A stretch of 64,000 nucleotides of DNA from Adonisia turfae CCMR0081 (GTDB taxonomy: Bacteria; Cyanobacteriota; Cyanobacteriia; Phormidesmidales; Phormidesmidaceae), in contig NZ_QXHD01000004.1 of assembly GCF_011009555.1 (NCBI RefSeq), positions 753,449 through 817,448 of the forward strand, in the 5' to 3' direction. The notes under the pieces are model-generated. The model was given only the letters and a program-made list of their open reading frames with translations, did not search any database and was not told the origin of the DNA. Position 1 is the first letter of the stretch; each line of letters begins with the position of its first letter. A program made the translations under genes and the position numbers. Positions 28,401-37,593 of the stretch are shown in pieces.

Positions 28401-29075
28401 TTACTGACCAAAAATAAGGCCTTTGACCCAATCTTTGCCTTGATCAACAACCTCGGCACCCAAAAAGAAGATACTTCCCACTAGACCCACGGCCAGGGTG
28501 CAAAGTGTCAGGCCTGCCAAACTAATTGCTCCGTCATCATCGAGTAGGCCAAACCCAATCACAAAAATGCCAATGGCAGGCAAGGTGTTAGTGCCGGGGA
28601 TGGGAATCATCATGCACATTGACATTAGTGCGATCGCAATTCCCAACACCATACGACCCACAGGGCTTGTGCAGATAATGGACAGTCTAGGGCGCGATAC
28701 CGCCTCAATCTTCTGTAGCCAGGGCAATCCCTTCGTGATGAAGCCCGCCACCTTAGTGCGCTCAAATCCTCTGTTCATCCACTTTTCTGGCAGCCAGGGC
28801 TTTTCTCGACCCACTATCAGCTGCACTGCCAACCAGAGCATAACAATGCCAAATGGAATCGAGTAGCCCGGTGCTGGCACAGGCAAGGCTGAGGGCAGTG
28901 AGAGCAGTACAAATAAAAAACCAAAAGTACGCTCTCCCCCCAGGGTGAGTAATTCCTTTAAGGTGACATCTAAACGTGATGTAGCTGCCGCCGCTGCTGC
29001 TTGTTCATGGGGTGTTGGCGTCAGCGAGGGAGCATCTAAAAAGTAGCGCTGAAGTTCAGCGGACAGTTTAGCCAT
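28401..29075 (-). CDS. Exopolysaccharide synthesis protein ExoD family
   Basis: A 224-residue integral membrane protein with the ExoD family pattern: ERTFGFLFVLLSLPSALPVPAPGY (about 48-71), an internally repeated GxxxPxPGT-like loop (MCMMIPIPGTNTLPAIGIFVIGFG, about 152-175), and hydrophobic segments between. The family is named for Rhizobium ExoD, but its molecular function is not settled. A stretch of six Ala codons lies near the N-terminus. It is monocistronic and convergent with the TM2 gene. Confidence 0.85.
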   Translation of the reverse strand: MAKLSAELQRYFLDAPSLTPTPHEQAAAAAATSRLDVTLKELLTLGGERTFGFLFVLLSLPSALPVPAPGYSIPFGIVMLWLAVQLIVGREKPWLPEKWMNRGFERTKVAGFITKGLPWLQKIEAVSRPRLSIICTSPVGRMVLGIAIALMSMCMMIPIPGTNTLPAIGIFVIGFGLLDDDGAISLAGLTLCTLAVGLVGSIFFLGAEVVDQGKDWVKGLIFGQ

Positions 29076-29350
29076 AGTAAATAAATTTAGAAGTTACTTA
29101 TAAGAGTTTCGCCAACGTTAGCGCAGGTCTGGGGAAGTTTAAGGTCTGAGTTTTAAAGTTTGAGTTTTCCATCACTCTTACTAATTTTTTCCTCCCCAAG
29201 GAAAGGATTATGCCCATGGGTCATTAAGTGCTCCCAAACGCACCATATCTCAGCCCATTTGACTGAGCCAACGAACGCTAGGTTCCACCGATGTCTTAGC
29301 CAGCTTAGCGGCATATGGCAATCCCTGGGAAGTCACCCCCCGATGACGGC

Positions 29351-30121
29351 TTATGGAGTTTGGCGGACCTGGTTACAAAATTGTTGGACAGCATTGATGG
29401 CTTGCGATCGCAAATCTGCCAGCGGTTGAGCAAACGGTGGTTGCCATTCCGATAGTCCCCACAGGTCTGAGGTAACCAACACCTGACCATCGCAGTGTGG
29501 CCCAGCCCCAATGCCAATGGTAGGAATTCCTAACGTTTGGGTGATAGCCTTAGCCACATCCTGCGGTATATGCTCCAGCACAATGGCAAATGCACCTGCC
29601 CGCTCTAACGCTTGAGCCTCTTGCAAAATGCGCTCAGCCTCTTTAGCGGTTTTACCTTGTTTACGAAAGCCCCCAAACTGATGCACTGACTGGGGTGTCA
29701 AGCCCACATGCCCCATGACAGGAATACCAATTTGGGTCAACCGTGCCACCGTTGCCGCCATCGCCGGATGACCGCCTTCTAACTTCACTCCCTGGGTGCC
29801 AGTTTCTTTCATCACCTTGCCAGCAGTCACCAGAGCCTGTTCTGGGCTGACCTGGTAGCTTAAAAACGGCAGATCCACCACCATAAATGCATTGGATAAC
29901 CCACGACGCACCGCCTTGGCATGGTGAATAATCTCATCCAACGTTAGAGGCACCGTAGTTTCGTACCCCAGCACAGGCATTGCCAGGGAGTCACCCACTA
30001 ACGCAATATCTACCCCAGCGGCATCCACCAGCTGAGCGGATAGATAATCCCAGGCCGTAAGTGCTGCTATGGCACGTCCCTCCTGCTTCCAACGATTTAT
30101 TTGAGAAACCGTTATGGTCAT
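29351..30121 (-). CDS. panB: 3-methyl-2-oxobutanoate hydroxymethyltransferase
   Basis: A 256-residue (beta/alpha)8-barrel enzyme that makes ketopantoate for pantothenate and CoA. Motifs are [25 protein letters not shown] with metal-binding Asp, [23 protein letters not shown], and the catalytic Glu in IVLEHIP. Its length matches the family. No other pan gene is adjacent. Confidence 0.95.
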   Translation of the reverse strand: MTITVSQINRWKQEGRAIAALTAWDYLSAQLVDAAGVDIALVGDSLAMPVLGYETTVPLTLDEIIHHAKAVRRGLSNAFMVVDLPFLSYQVSPEQALVTAGKVMKETGTQGVKLEGGHPAMAATVARLTQIGIPVMGHVGLTPQSVHQFGGFRKQGKTAKEAERILQEAQALERAGAFAIVLEHIPQDVAKAITQTLGIPTIGIGAGPHCDGQVLVTSDLWGLSEWQPPFAQPLADLRSQAINAVQQFCNQVRQTP

Positions 30122-30301
30122 GGCTAATCACCGTAGTCACGTATTACCGGAGGATGGCTGCACCATCGCCTCTACTACAATTAGGCCACAACTAGACCGT
30201 TTCGGGGGTAACGGCATTTTCTTGCTTTGGAAGAATAGAAAATGTCGTCAAGGGATTGGCTAAAAGGGTTAGAGGGGCTTCTGGTTAGCTTATGGTGCTA
30301 A

Positions 30302-31342
30302 TCAGGGTTGGTTGGTAAACATCTCATGGGTATTGGCTCTGCCTGTGGTCAAACTTACCCAAGCCAAACCTTCTGTTGTACCCACCCAAAGTTTGTCACT
30401 GACGTCTGTTGCCAACGAGAGGACATTGCCTGAGGGTAAGTTGGGCACCTGGCTGACAATGGCACCGTTATAAGGATTGAGCTTAAACAATCCGTTTTCA
30501 GTCCCTGCCCAAAGGGTATGGGTTGTATCAAAGGCAATGTCGGTAACGCTTTTGCCTTCCATTTGCGTCACAGAGCGCAGCAGAGCCCCCGTTTTACCAT
30601 CAAAGACAAATAAACCTTGGGATGTACCCACCCATATTTGTCCTTGCGGTCCCGTTGCGATCGCTCGGACAGAACGACCTGGGATATTAGAAACCTGATT
30701 CAAAATAAAGGCTGATGCCGTATCCACCCGCACCAACCCCGATAGGGTTCCCACCCATAACTGTCCATCCTGATCAACAGCCAACGCATTTGCACTGGTA
30801 CCTGGCAGCTCTTGCAGGGTGGTCATCAACAGACCTCGATCAGGACTGACCATCGCCAAACCTTGATCGGTCCCTACCCACAAAAAACCACGACCATCAA
30901 TGGCCATGTCCAACACCCGATTAGACGGTAATCGAAAGTTTTGTGCAGTGATTTGATTAATGCGAGGGTCAACCCTGACAAGACCGTTAAACGTGCCTAG
31001 CCAAATACGCCCCACCCGATCTTGAGCCATCGCATCAATAAACCGGTTGGGTACATTGACCCGAGACTGAATCACGCCCGTTGCTGGATTAATACGAGCC
31101 AGCCCCTGGTGGGAGCCCACCCAGAGACTCCCCGTAAAGTCTGACTGCAGCGCCCCCACCCGAAAGTCAGTTGCCAGAGGATTGCGTTGATAAGGGCGAT
31201 CAGACGGCAGTGGCACAGCTCGCGGCGGCGGGTCTGTATATATAGGGGTCCCAGTCGATTCTTGCGCCCTAACCGGCATGCCAGCACTCCACAACAGTGT
31301 TGCGCCTACGGTCAGCTGAATCAATTGCTTAACAGAAATCAC
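30302..31342 (-). CDS. Exported two-component-regulator-propeller (Reg_prop) protein
   Basis: A 346-residue protein with a signal peptide (about 1-26, ending MPVRAQ). The rest is a beta-propeller of repeated units of about 42 residues ending in WVGT or WLGT followed by GL (for example LWVGSHQGLARINP, IWLGTFNGLVRVDP, LWVGTDQGLAMVSP). This is the Reg_prop signature of hybrid-kinase sensor domains, but here it stands alone with no kinase. It is probably a secreted or periplasmic binding protein; the ligand is unknown. The start codon is GTG, with GGGAG eight bases upstream. Confidence 0.85.
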   Translation of the reverse strand: MISVKQLIQLTVGATLLWSAGMPVRAQESTGTPIYTDPPPRAVPLPSDRPYQRNPLATDFRVGALQSDFTGSLWVGSHQGLARINPATGVIQSRVNVPNRFIDAMAQDRVGRIWLGTFNGLVRVDPRINQITAQNFRLPSNRVLDMAIDGRGFLWVGTDQGLAMVSPDRGLLMTTLQELPGTSANALAVDQDGQLWVGTLSGLVRVDTASAFILNQVSNIPGRSVRAIATGPQGQIWVGTSQGLFVFDGKTGALLRSVTQMEGKSVTDIAFDTTHTLWAGTENGLFKLNPYNGAIVSQVPNLPSGNVLSLATDVSDKLWVGTTEGLAWVSLTTGRANTHEMFTNQP

Positions 31343-31888
31343 AGTGACGTCTCCCTACAGACCATGGGTTTATCTCTCCTGCAACATATGGCAGCAGGTA
31401 ACTTGATGCTTTTGATAGCGTGCCCAAGGATTTGTGTCAACTCTAGCCGTTCCAGACAGGGCATTGTTCACCAATAAATCTAAAAAATTCATTAGAGAAT
31501 AAAAGACTTTCTTAATCTCCGTGGGACATTACCTCCAAAAGATGCTAGGCATAATCTGCCTGGCTAGCAAAACCTCTATATGCTGCATTAATAGACGTAT
31601 CTTTCGAAAACTTAATGATATGGAACGTAGATTCATAAATAAAAATTATGAATCTATACAGAAGTTCCAAAACAGAACTTATCAGATCGCTGATAGTATT
31701 CTTTAAAGAATTAGGTAGTTGTTTGCTGCCTAACCATAAGGAGAACAGTCAATTTGGCTGTCTAGCAGTGTTTGCTGCTCGATACGATTTTCGAACTCAG
31801 TTAACTCAGTCAAACAGCGGCAGACCGCCCTATCTGGGAATTGCAAGAGTTCGTAAGCCATCTAGTTTGATTCACAGGAAAGGGAGAT
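31343..31888 (+). promoter_or_regulatory. rbc operon upstream region with clustered inverted repeats
   Basis: No gene is supported in these 546 bases. Four perfect inverted repeats lie at 31629-31711: AGATTCATAA/TTATGAATCT (31629-31655), AAGTTC/GAACTT (31662-31680), ATCAG/CTGAT (31681-31694) and the 14-base palindrome ATTCTTTAAAGAAT (31698-31711). They sit about 180-260 bases before rbcL, a reasonable place for the promoter and LysR-type (RbcR) control. The assignment is inference. AAAGGGAG lies just upstream of the rbcL ATG. Confidence 0.5.
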
Positions 31889-33319
31889 ATGTCTTACTCT
31901 CAGACGTCGACGCAGTCGAAGGCTGGCTATAGTGCTGGTGTAAAGGATTACAAACTTACCTATTACACTCCGGACTACACGCCCAAAGATACTGATATTC
32001 TGGCCGCATTCCGGATGACCCCTCAGCCTGGGGTTCCTCCTGAAGAGTGTGCAGCTGCTGTAGCTGCAGAATCTTCCACCGGTACTTGGACCACTGTATG
32101 GACCGACCTTTTAACCGACATGGATCGGTACAAGGGTCGTTGCTATGACATTGAGCCCGTACCTGGTGAAGATAACCAGTACATTTGCTACGTTGCTTAT
32201 CCTCTGGACCTATTTGAGGAAGGCTCCGTTACTAACTTGCTTACTTCTCTTGTAGGTAACGTATTCGGCTTTAAGGCTCTGCGTGCTCTACGTCTGGAAG
32301 ACTTACGCATTCCGGTTGCTTACCTCAAGACATTCCAGGGACCTCCCCACGGTATTCAGGTTGAGCGCGACAAGCTGAATAAGTATGGTCGTCCTCTACT
32401 TGGTTGCACCATTAAGCCCAAGCTCGGTCTATCCGCTAAGAACTATGGCCGTGCGGTTTATGAGTGCTTGCGTGGTGGTCTTGACTTCACTAAGGATGAC
32501 GAAAACATTAACTCTCAGCCTTTCCAGCGCTGGCGCGATCGCTTCTTGTTCTGTGCCGATGCCATTAGCAAGGCGCAAGCAGAGACTGGCGAAATCAAGG
32601 GTCACTACCTGAACGTAACTGCTGGCACTTGTGAAGAGATGCTGAAGCGCGCTGAGTTCGCCAAAGAACTCGGTCAGCCCATCGTCATGCATGACTTCCT
32701 GACGGGTGGCTTTACTGCTAACACGACTCTGGCTCACTGGTGTCGCGACAACGGTCTCCTACTGCACATCCACCGTGCGATGCACGCAGTAATCGACCGT
32801 CAGAAGAACCACGGTATTCACTTCCGGGTTCTGGCTAAGTGCTTGCGGATGTCCGGTGGTGACCACATCCACACCGGTACTGTTGTCGGTAAGCTTGAGG
32901 GTGACCGCGCTGGTACCCTTGGTTTCGTAGACCTACTGCGTGAAAACTATGTAGAGCAAGACAAGTCTCGTGGTGTTTACTTCACTCAAGACTGGGCTTC
33001 CATGGGTGGCGTAATGGCTGTTGCTTCCGGTGGTATCCACGTATGGCACATGCCTGCTCTGGTTGAAATCTTCGGCGACGACTCCGTTCTTCAGTTCGGT
33101 GGTGGTACGTTGGGTCACCCTTGGGGTAATGCTCCTGGTGCAACTGCTAACCGTGTTGCCCTTGAAGCTTGTGTTCAGGCTCGTAACGAAGGCCGTAACC
33201 TGGCTCGCGAAGGTGGCGACATCATCCGTGAAGCTTGCAAGTGGTCTCCTGAGCTGGCTGCAGCTTGCGAACTTTGGAAGGAAATCAAGTTTGAGTTCGA
33301 CACTGTGGACACCCTCTAA
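31889..33319 (+). CDS. rbcL: RuBisCO large subunit, form IB
   Basis: A 476-residue catalytic subunit of ribulose-1,5-bisphosphate carboxylase. The active-site segments are [17 protein letters not shown] with the carbamylated Lys, the [14 protein letters not shown] segment, HMRAMH-like HIHRAMHAV, and the loop 6 region [14 protein letters not shown]. It is the first gene of rbcL-rbcX-rbcS. Together with the cyanobacterial context, the sequence indicates form IB in a beta-carboxysome lineage. The 3' end is tandemly duplicated past the stop codon (see the repeat at 33308). Confidence 0.98.
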   Translation: MSYSQTSTQSKAGYSAGVKDYKLTYYTPDYTPKDTDILAAFRMTPQPGVPPEECAAAVAAESSTGTWTTVWTDLLTDMDRYKGRCYDIEPVPGEDNQYICYVAYPLDLFEEGSVTNLLTSLVGNVFGFKALRALRLEDLRIPVAYLKTFQGPPHGIQVERDKLNKYGRPLLGCTIKPKLGLSAKNYGRAVYECLRGGLDFTKDDENINSQPFQRWRDRFLFCADAISKAQAETGEIKGHYLNVTAGTCEEMLKRAEFAKELGQPIVMHDFLTGGFTANTTLAHWCRDNGLLLHIHRAMHAVIDRQKNHGIHFRVLAKCLRMSGGDHIHTGTVVGKLEGDRAGTLGFVDLLRENYVEQDKSRGVYFTQDWASMGGVMAVASGGIHVWHMPALVEIFGDDSVLQFGGGTLGHPWGNAPGATANRVALEACVQARNEGRNLAREGGDIIREACKWSPELAAACELWKEIKFEFDTVDTL

Positions 33320-33356
33320 CTAGAGACACTCTCTAACTAGAGACACCCTCTAATTG
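33308..33356 (+). repeat. 17-bp tandem repeat spanning the rbcL stop codon
   Basis: The unit GACACCCTCTAACTAGA (33308-33324) contains the last rbcL codons and TAA. It recurs at 33325-33341 with one change, and partly again from 33342. Each unit contains the near-palindrome CTCTAACTAGAG. Confidence 0.9.
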
Positions 33357-33493
33357 CCATAGCTAGAGCAGTGGTCATTGCGATTAAGGGCGATTGCTAA
33401 TCCGTTAGCAATGCCAATATCAAAACTGCTGCTCTGGTTACTGCATCAGCTGTTTCAAGCTGCTTTAATGCCTGTGATGCATTGAGCTCACCC

Positions 33494-33889
33494 ATGGATA
33501 TAAAGCGAATTGCAAAAGATACGGCTAAGACGCTGACAAGCTATCTAACCTATCAAGCGGTTCGAATAGTCATGGGGCAGTTGCGAGAAACAAACTTGCC
33601 TCGCTCCTATTGGTTCAATGAGTTTGCAACTCGAGATAAGTTACAGGATGGTGAAGCCTTTATTGCTTCGCTCATGCAGGAAAATGCAGATCTCGCGCTT
33701 CGAGTTATGACTGTTCGTCAGCACCTCGCGGAAGAAGTGACTGAATTTCTCCCAGAGATGGTCGTGACGGGCATTCAGCAAGCAAACATTGAGCATCGTA
33801 AGCGACATTTAGAGCGCATTACTCAAATGAGTTCTGATGATTTTCACAGCGAAGCTGATGCGGGTGATAGGGATTCTCAGTCTGACTAA
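33494..33889 (+). CDS. rbcX: RuBisCO chaperonin RbcX
   Basis: A 131-residue all-helical assembly chaperone that clamps the RbcL C-terminal peptide and promotes L8 core formation. The start is taken at ATG 33494 (MDIKRIAKDTAKTLTSYLTYQAVR), which matches the conserved family N-terminus; the frame opens four codons earlier at TTG 33482. It sits between rbcL and rbcS, as in many cyanobacteria. The tail after about residue 110 is acidic and variable. Confidence 0.95.
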   Translation: MDIKRIAKDTAKTLTSYLTYQAVRIVMGQLRETNLPRSYWFNEFATRDKLQDGEAFIASLMQENADLALRVMTVRQHLAEEVTEFLPEMVVTGIQQANIEHRKRHLERITQMSSDDFHSEADAGDRDSQSD

Positions 33890-33920
33890 ACCGTTGTAAA
33901 CCGATACTGACGAGTAGATT

Positions 33921-34265
33921 ATGAAAACTCTGCCCAAAGAGCGTCGTTACGAAACGCTGTCTTACCTCCCTCCTTTGACTGATGCTCAGATCGAGCGTCA
34001 GATTCAGTACGTACTTGAGCAAGGTTACTTCCCTGCCATTGAGTTCAACGAAGATTCTGATCCGACTGCTTACTACTGGACCATGTGGAAGCTGCCTTTG
34101 TTTAACGCAAGCAGCACTCGTGAAGTCCTAGACGAAGTGCAGGCTTGTCGTTCTGAGTACCCCGATTGCTTTGTTCGTGTTGTTGGATTTGACAACGTGA
34201 AGCAGTGCCAAATCCTTAGCTTCATCGTTCATAAGCCTGGTTCTGGCAGCAGCTACCGCTACTAA
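33921..34265 (+). CDS. rbcS: RuBisCO small subunit
   Basis: A 114-residue small subunit capping the L8 core. [21 protein letters not shown] and [11 protein letters not shown] (about 50-60) are diagnostic, as is [14 protein letters not shown]. It is last in the rbc operon, with a 31-base gap after rbcX, and is followed by a very strong palindromic terminator. Confidence 0.98.
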   Translation: MKTLPKERRYETLSYLPPLTDAQIERQIQYVLEQGYFPAIEFNEDSDPTAYYWTMWKLPLFNASSTREVLDEVQACRSEYPDCFVRVVGFDNVKQCQILSFIVHKPGSGSSYRY

Positions 34266-34310
34266 GCTTTTGGGTATAGCCGGTAGGCTTGTATCCTAAT
34301 TGATTATTGA

Positions 34311-34344
34311 AAAAGCGGAAGGAATATATTCCTTCCGCTTTTTT
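34311..34344 (+). terminator. rbc operon terminator
   Basis: A perfect 32-base palindrome built on GCGGAAGGAATA and its complement, with flanking AAAA/TTTT, ends in a run of six T. It lies 46 bases after rbcS. Confidence 0.92.
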
Positions 34345-34525
34345 GCTTGTAAAGTTCGGACTTGAAATTTTCTAGCCTTTGTTTCTGATGATCATTACCT
34401 GAATGACTTGGTTAACCAAATTTTCGGGTCACTCTAATGAGCTAAATAGACTGCTCAAGAGAGCTGCTGCTGCTTCGCTTACTTGACCATCTGCTAGTAC
34501 TACATCAGTTGCAATCACATAATAG

Positions 34526-35113
34526 TTATATCTTTATGTCGCTAGGTTCGGCGGTAGCGGCAATAATGCGATGACAGCCTGATTCCGGGTAAGCCCAGCC
34601 ACAATAGCATTCTTTGGGATTGCCCCAACATAGACCCAGGTATAGCTCGCAGCGAGTGGCGCTAATATCGGCCCATTCCGTTTCTTTGATATAGCTTTCA
34701 ACGGTGGCGGCATCAATTTCTACAGGATCATGACCTGCTGCCCACAGTCTTAACCCTTCACTGGAAGTCCGCCAGAATTCAATAATGGTCGTTTTAGCAG
34801 CGGCTAGGGTTGCTTTATCGGCTGGAATTGCCGCTAGGTTTGGATGAATTTCTGGTAGTCGAATAGTTTGACCCTTGAATGTGCAGGGATGCCACACGAG
34901 GCCAGATACATTGTGTTCTCGTTGGTACTGATGAATCTGATCGCGAAAATCTTTAAGGGCAAAGACTTTACTTAGTTTTTCAGCGCCAATAGCTTTAGAG
35001 ACTACGGGATTGGCTAAGCGATCATCAGTGGATAGTAATACGCGTTCTCCGCGCCAGGCGGCCTTGAGTTCTTGATCGAGGATGTCGATAAGTTCCTGAG
35101 TGGTATAGGTCAT
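34526..35113 (-). CDS. Hypothetical protein
   Basis: A 195-residue soluble protein that I do not recognise. The N-terminal half is helical and charged. The C-terminal third is Cys- and Trp-rich (RCELYLGLCWGNPKECYCGWAYPESGCHR) with five Cys residues, which could bind a metal. An N-terminal VVSKAIGAEKL and GLVWHPCTFKG are the other distinctive parts. There is no signal peptide. It is convergent with the rbc operon. Confidence 0.7.
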   Translation of the reverse strand: MTYTTQELIDILDQELKAAWRGERVLLSTDDRLANPVVSKAIGAEKLSKVFALKDFRDQIHQYQREHNVSGLVWHPCTFKGQTIRLPEIHPNLAAIPADKATLAAAKTTIIEFWRTSSEGLRLWAAGHDPVEIDAATVESYIKETEWADISATRCELYLGLCWGNPKECYCGWAYPESGCHRIIAATAEPSDIKI

Positions 35114-35223
35114 TACTCTACCGGGCGGCTTGATGGCATTTTAGCAATCGTTCCTGGTTGGCGCAGTAAAGTAAAGGACTTTGTTCAAGTATTGATGATT
35201 AATTGGGAAGTGGACAATAGGAT

Positions 35224-35338
35224 GTAGGGGCTGCCCATTGTGGGTGCCCTGGGCCAGCAGACCATAGGATATAGGGGCTGTCCTTGTGGGTGTACCTGGG
35301 CTAGCGGGCAATCAGGGACCTCCCCTTGTGGGTGCCCT
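35224..35338 (+). repeat. Three tandemly spaced REP-like repeats
   Basis: Three related copies start at 35224 (GTAGGGGCTGCCCATTGTGG), 35272 (TAGGGGCTGTCCTTGTGG) and 35314 (AGGGACCTCCCCTTGTGG). Each runs on to a GGGTGCCCT-like end, and all lie in the same direction. The first and third copies are followed by GGGCCAGCAG and the second by the related GGGCTAGCGG. They fill much of the gap between the hypothetical gene and the nucleoside hydrolase. Confidence 0.8.
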
Positions 35339-35365
35339 GGGCCAGCAGATAATGGGGAATTGGGA

Positions 35366-36295
35366 TTATAGTGTGGCTAAGGATTTTATGAGCAAGTCGT
35401 ATATGCTGGCCGTATTGACAGAGGCGGCTACATCTACATTAGGTGCTTTACCAGTGCGCTCCCACCAGTCAATAACGGTACGACCCATATTTTCAGGGCT
35501 GGTCGTGTCGACGGTTGTATAGGTAGGCCGAAACGTAAATAGTTCGGGGTTTAATAAGTAGGCGATCACACATGGATCGTGCAAAGGCGCGCCGTTCATC
35601 CCATAGCGTTCAACATCAGGGGTGCCGTAGTGGGCAAGCAGATCAGCGACAGTATGACCCACGGGGGTATGGAGTTCTCTGAAGCTTTTGAGGCGCTCAG
35701 GTGTGGTAAGTACCTGATGGGTGGTGTCGAGGGTAATCAACTTGATGGGAATGCCGGATGCGAAGACGACCTGGGCAGCATGGGGATCGACATAGATATT
35801 AAACTCAGCACCAGGCGTCATGTTGCCGTGGGTAATGGCACCGCCCATGGCAATAATTGTGTCGATTTTGTTGGTGATTTGAGGTGCTTGGATCAGGGCA
35901 ACGGCAATATTGGTCAATGGTCCCAGGGTGGCCAGGGTGATCGGTGCTGATGCTTGTTGCAGGGTCTCGATTAAAAATGCAACAGCGTGTTGCACCATTA
36001 GTGGCTGTTGAGGGGTAGGTAGCTCTGTCCCTTGTAAACCAGTGGCTCCATGGACATCAATGGCAGTGGATAAGGGCCTGAGCATGGGACGAGGGCAGCC
36101 TGCGTAGACAGGAATGTCTGCATGGGCTAACGCGCAAATCTTGAGGGCGTTTTGGCTGGTGTAGTGTAGCGGGACGTTGCCCGCGACGGTGGTAATGCCA
36201 AGAATATTGAATGCTGCGGGATGGGCGATCGCCAGTAGGAGTGCGATCGCATCATCCACTCCAGGATCGCAGTCAATAATCAGCGGACGTGCCAT
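35366..36295 (-). CDS. Nucleoside hydrolase (IUNH family)
   Basis: A 309-residue N-ribohydrolase that splits nucleosides to base and ribose. The calcium-binding, catalytic N-terminal cluster DCDPGVDDAIALLLA (about 8-22) is diagnostic. ITTVAGNVPLHYT, LATLGPLTNIA, MGGA and GAEFNIYVDPHAA follow in the expected order, and the late ligand Asp lies in NGAPLHDPCVIAYL. Base preference cannot be told. It is monocistronic, and REP copies lie just past its 3' end. Confidence 0.92.
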   Translation of the reverse strand: MARPLIIDCDPGVDDAIALLLAIAHPAAFNILGITTVAGNVPLHYTSQNALKICALAHADIPVYAGCPRPMLRPLSTAIDVHGATGLQGTELPTPQQPLMVQHAVAFLIETLQQASAPITLATLGPLTNIAVALIQAPQITNKIDTIIAMGGAITHGNMTPGAEFNIYVDPHAAQVVFASGIPIKLITLDTTHQVLTTPERLKSFRELHTPVGHTVADLLAHYGTPDVERYGMNGAPLHDPCVIAYLLNPELFTFRPTYTTVDTTSPENMGRTVIDWWERTGKAPNVDVAASVNTASIYDLLIKSLATL

Positions 36296-36393
36296 GGAAG
36301 AAACCCAAAGAAGGAGGTGTCCCTAGCCTAGCCTGCCATGTATTTGATCAGATACGCTAGCGTGGTAACGCAGCTTCTAGGGAGCTTAGTGGA

Positions 36394-37416
36394 ATGCAAT
36401 ACCTTCCTCAGCACATCGTCAAATCCTTGGGTTTTGTCCTGTGCTTGTTTTTAGCCAGTTGCGAAGGCAGTCAGTTGGGAGATTCATTAGAAAAGAATCT
36501 GGAGCCTGACCCACGCCTAGTGGAGGAAGAAACGGCTACGAACGAGACAGCTAGCACACCAGGGACAACTGCCACTCCAGCGGATCCAAATGAAGCTGAA
36601 CCAGCGGAGGAGGAGGCTGCAACCAGTAACCAACCTGAAGGACCGGAGTCTGAGACGCCGGTAACCCCCACATTTACCCAAACAAGCTACATCGATATTG
36701 GAGAAGCTCCAGAAGAATTGCAACAGTATATCGAGGATTTAGTGGCTCTGGATGTGCTGATGCTGATTGATGTTAAGGCAGATGACAATATTGAACGCGA
36801 CCCCAATGAGTTTTTGCCAAACCAAGTGATCACACGGCGGGAATATGCCCGTTGGCTGTTGGCGGTCAACAATAAGTTCTATAGCGACCAGCGCGCCAAA
36901 AAAATTCGCCCCGCTGTAGAAAGTGCTCAACCAACGTTTCAAGATGTGGGTAAAACCAATATTGATTTTGCAGCGATTCAAGGCTTGGCGGAGGCAGGGA
37001 TTATCCCCAGCCCGCTGAATGGCAGCACTACGGTTGTAAAGTTTCGACCTGATGCTCCTCTAACGCGCAAAGATCTGATTCTTTGGAAAGTCCCGTTAGA
37101 TACCCGAGCGGCATTACCAGCGGCTACGGCTACGGCTGTGACAGAGGCTTGGGGCTTTCAAGATGCTGGCAAAATTGAGCCTACAGTCCTCAAGGCTGTC
37201 CTGACTGACCATAGCAATGGAGAATTTGCCAATATCCGTCGAGCCCTTGGATACACCACGCTCTTCCAGCCCGATAAAGCAGTCACTCGCGCTGAGGCGG
37301 CAGCGGTGCTGTGGCGGTTTGGGAACAGCACCGAAGGTATCACCGCTACAGACGTTTTGACCTCAGCAGAAAATCAGAGTAATAGTGAGGAACAGGATAT
37401 AGAGACTGCTGAATAA
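36394..37416 (+). CDS. SLH-domain lipoprotein
   Basis: A 340-residue predicted lipoprotein. The signal peptide ends in lipobox LASC (Cys at about 23), then comes a Glu/Thr/Pro-rich linker (about 30-95), then SLH-like repeats. The first is YIDIGEAPEELQQYIEDLVALDVL to ITRREYARWLL; the second is FQDVGKTNIDFAAIQGLAEAGII to LTRKDLILWKV; a third weaker one ends AVTRAEAAAVLWRF. It probably tethers to peptidoglycan or associates with outer-membrane porins, as cyanobacterial SLH proteins do; this is inference. It lies upstream of purD but is probably independent of it. Confidence 0.88.
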   Translation: MQYLPQHIVKSLGFVLCLFLASCEGSQLGDSLEKNLEPDPRLVEEETATNETASTPGTTATPADPNEAEPAEEEAATSNQPEGPESETPVTPTFTQTSYIDIGEAPEELQQYIEDLVALDVLMLIDVKADDNIERDPNEFLPNQVITRREYARWLLAVNNKFYSDQRAKKIRPAVESAQPTFQDVGKTNIDFAAIQGLAEAGIIPSPLNGSTTVVKFRPDAPLTRKDLILWKVPLDTRAALPAATATAVTEAWGFQDAGKIEPTVLKAVLTDHSNGEFANIRRALGYTTLFQPDKAVTRAEAAAVLWRFGNSTEGITATDVLTSAENQSNSEEQDIETAE

Positions 37417-37593
37417 ATACCTAGTAATGCACTTGGTAATGCAGACTTCATATATATTACCAAGTGTATTGAGATAGGGGTATGCCATCGAATGTCCCAA
37501 ATCTCCAGCGGAAACAGGAACATTACAACCTTTTCCCAATACGCCCATGACATGGGAAAATGAAGCCCGTTTATTTTGTCAGGAAAAAACGTT

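Noticed and set aside
29249..29335. 28-codon frame after panB (starts GTG, ends LSQMG)
   Set aside because: The translation looks protein-like, but it is short and has no recognised family. The G-run before it is not a clean ribosome site. Too little to support a gene.
31648..31932. 94-codon frame running into rbcL
   Set aside because: It overlaps the rbcL start in another frame, crosses the inverted repeats, and looks like untranslated leader.
35224..35338. Possible CRISPR array
   Set aside because: The three repeats are diverged and themselves palindromic, share flanking sequence rather than unique spacers, and no cas gene is present. They fit REP elements better.
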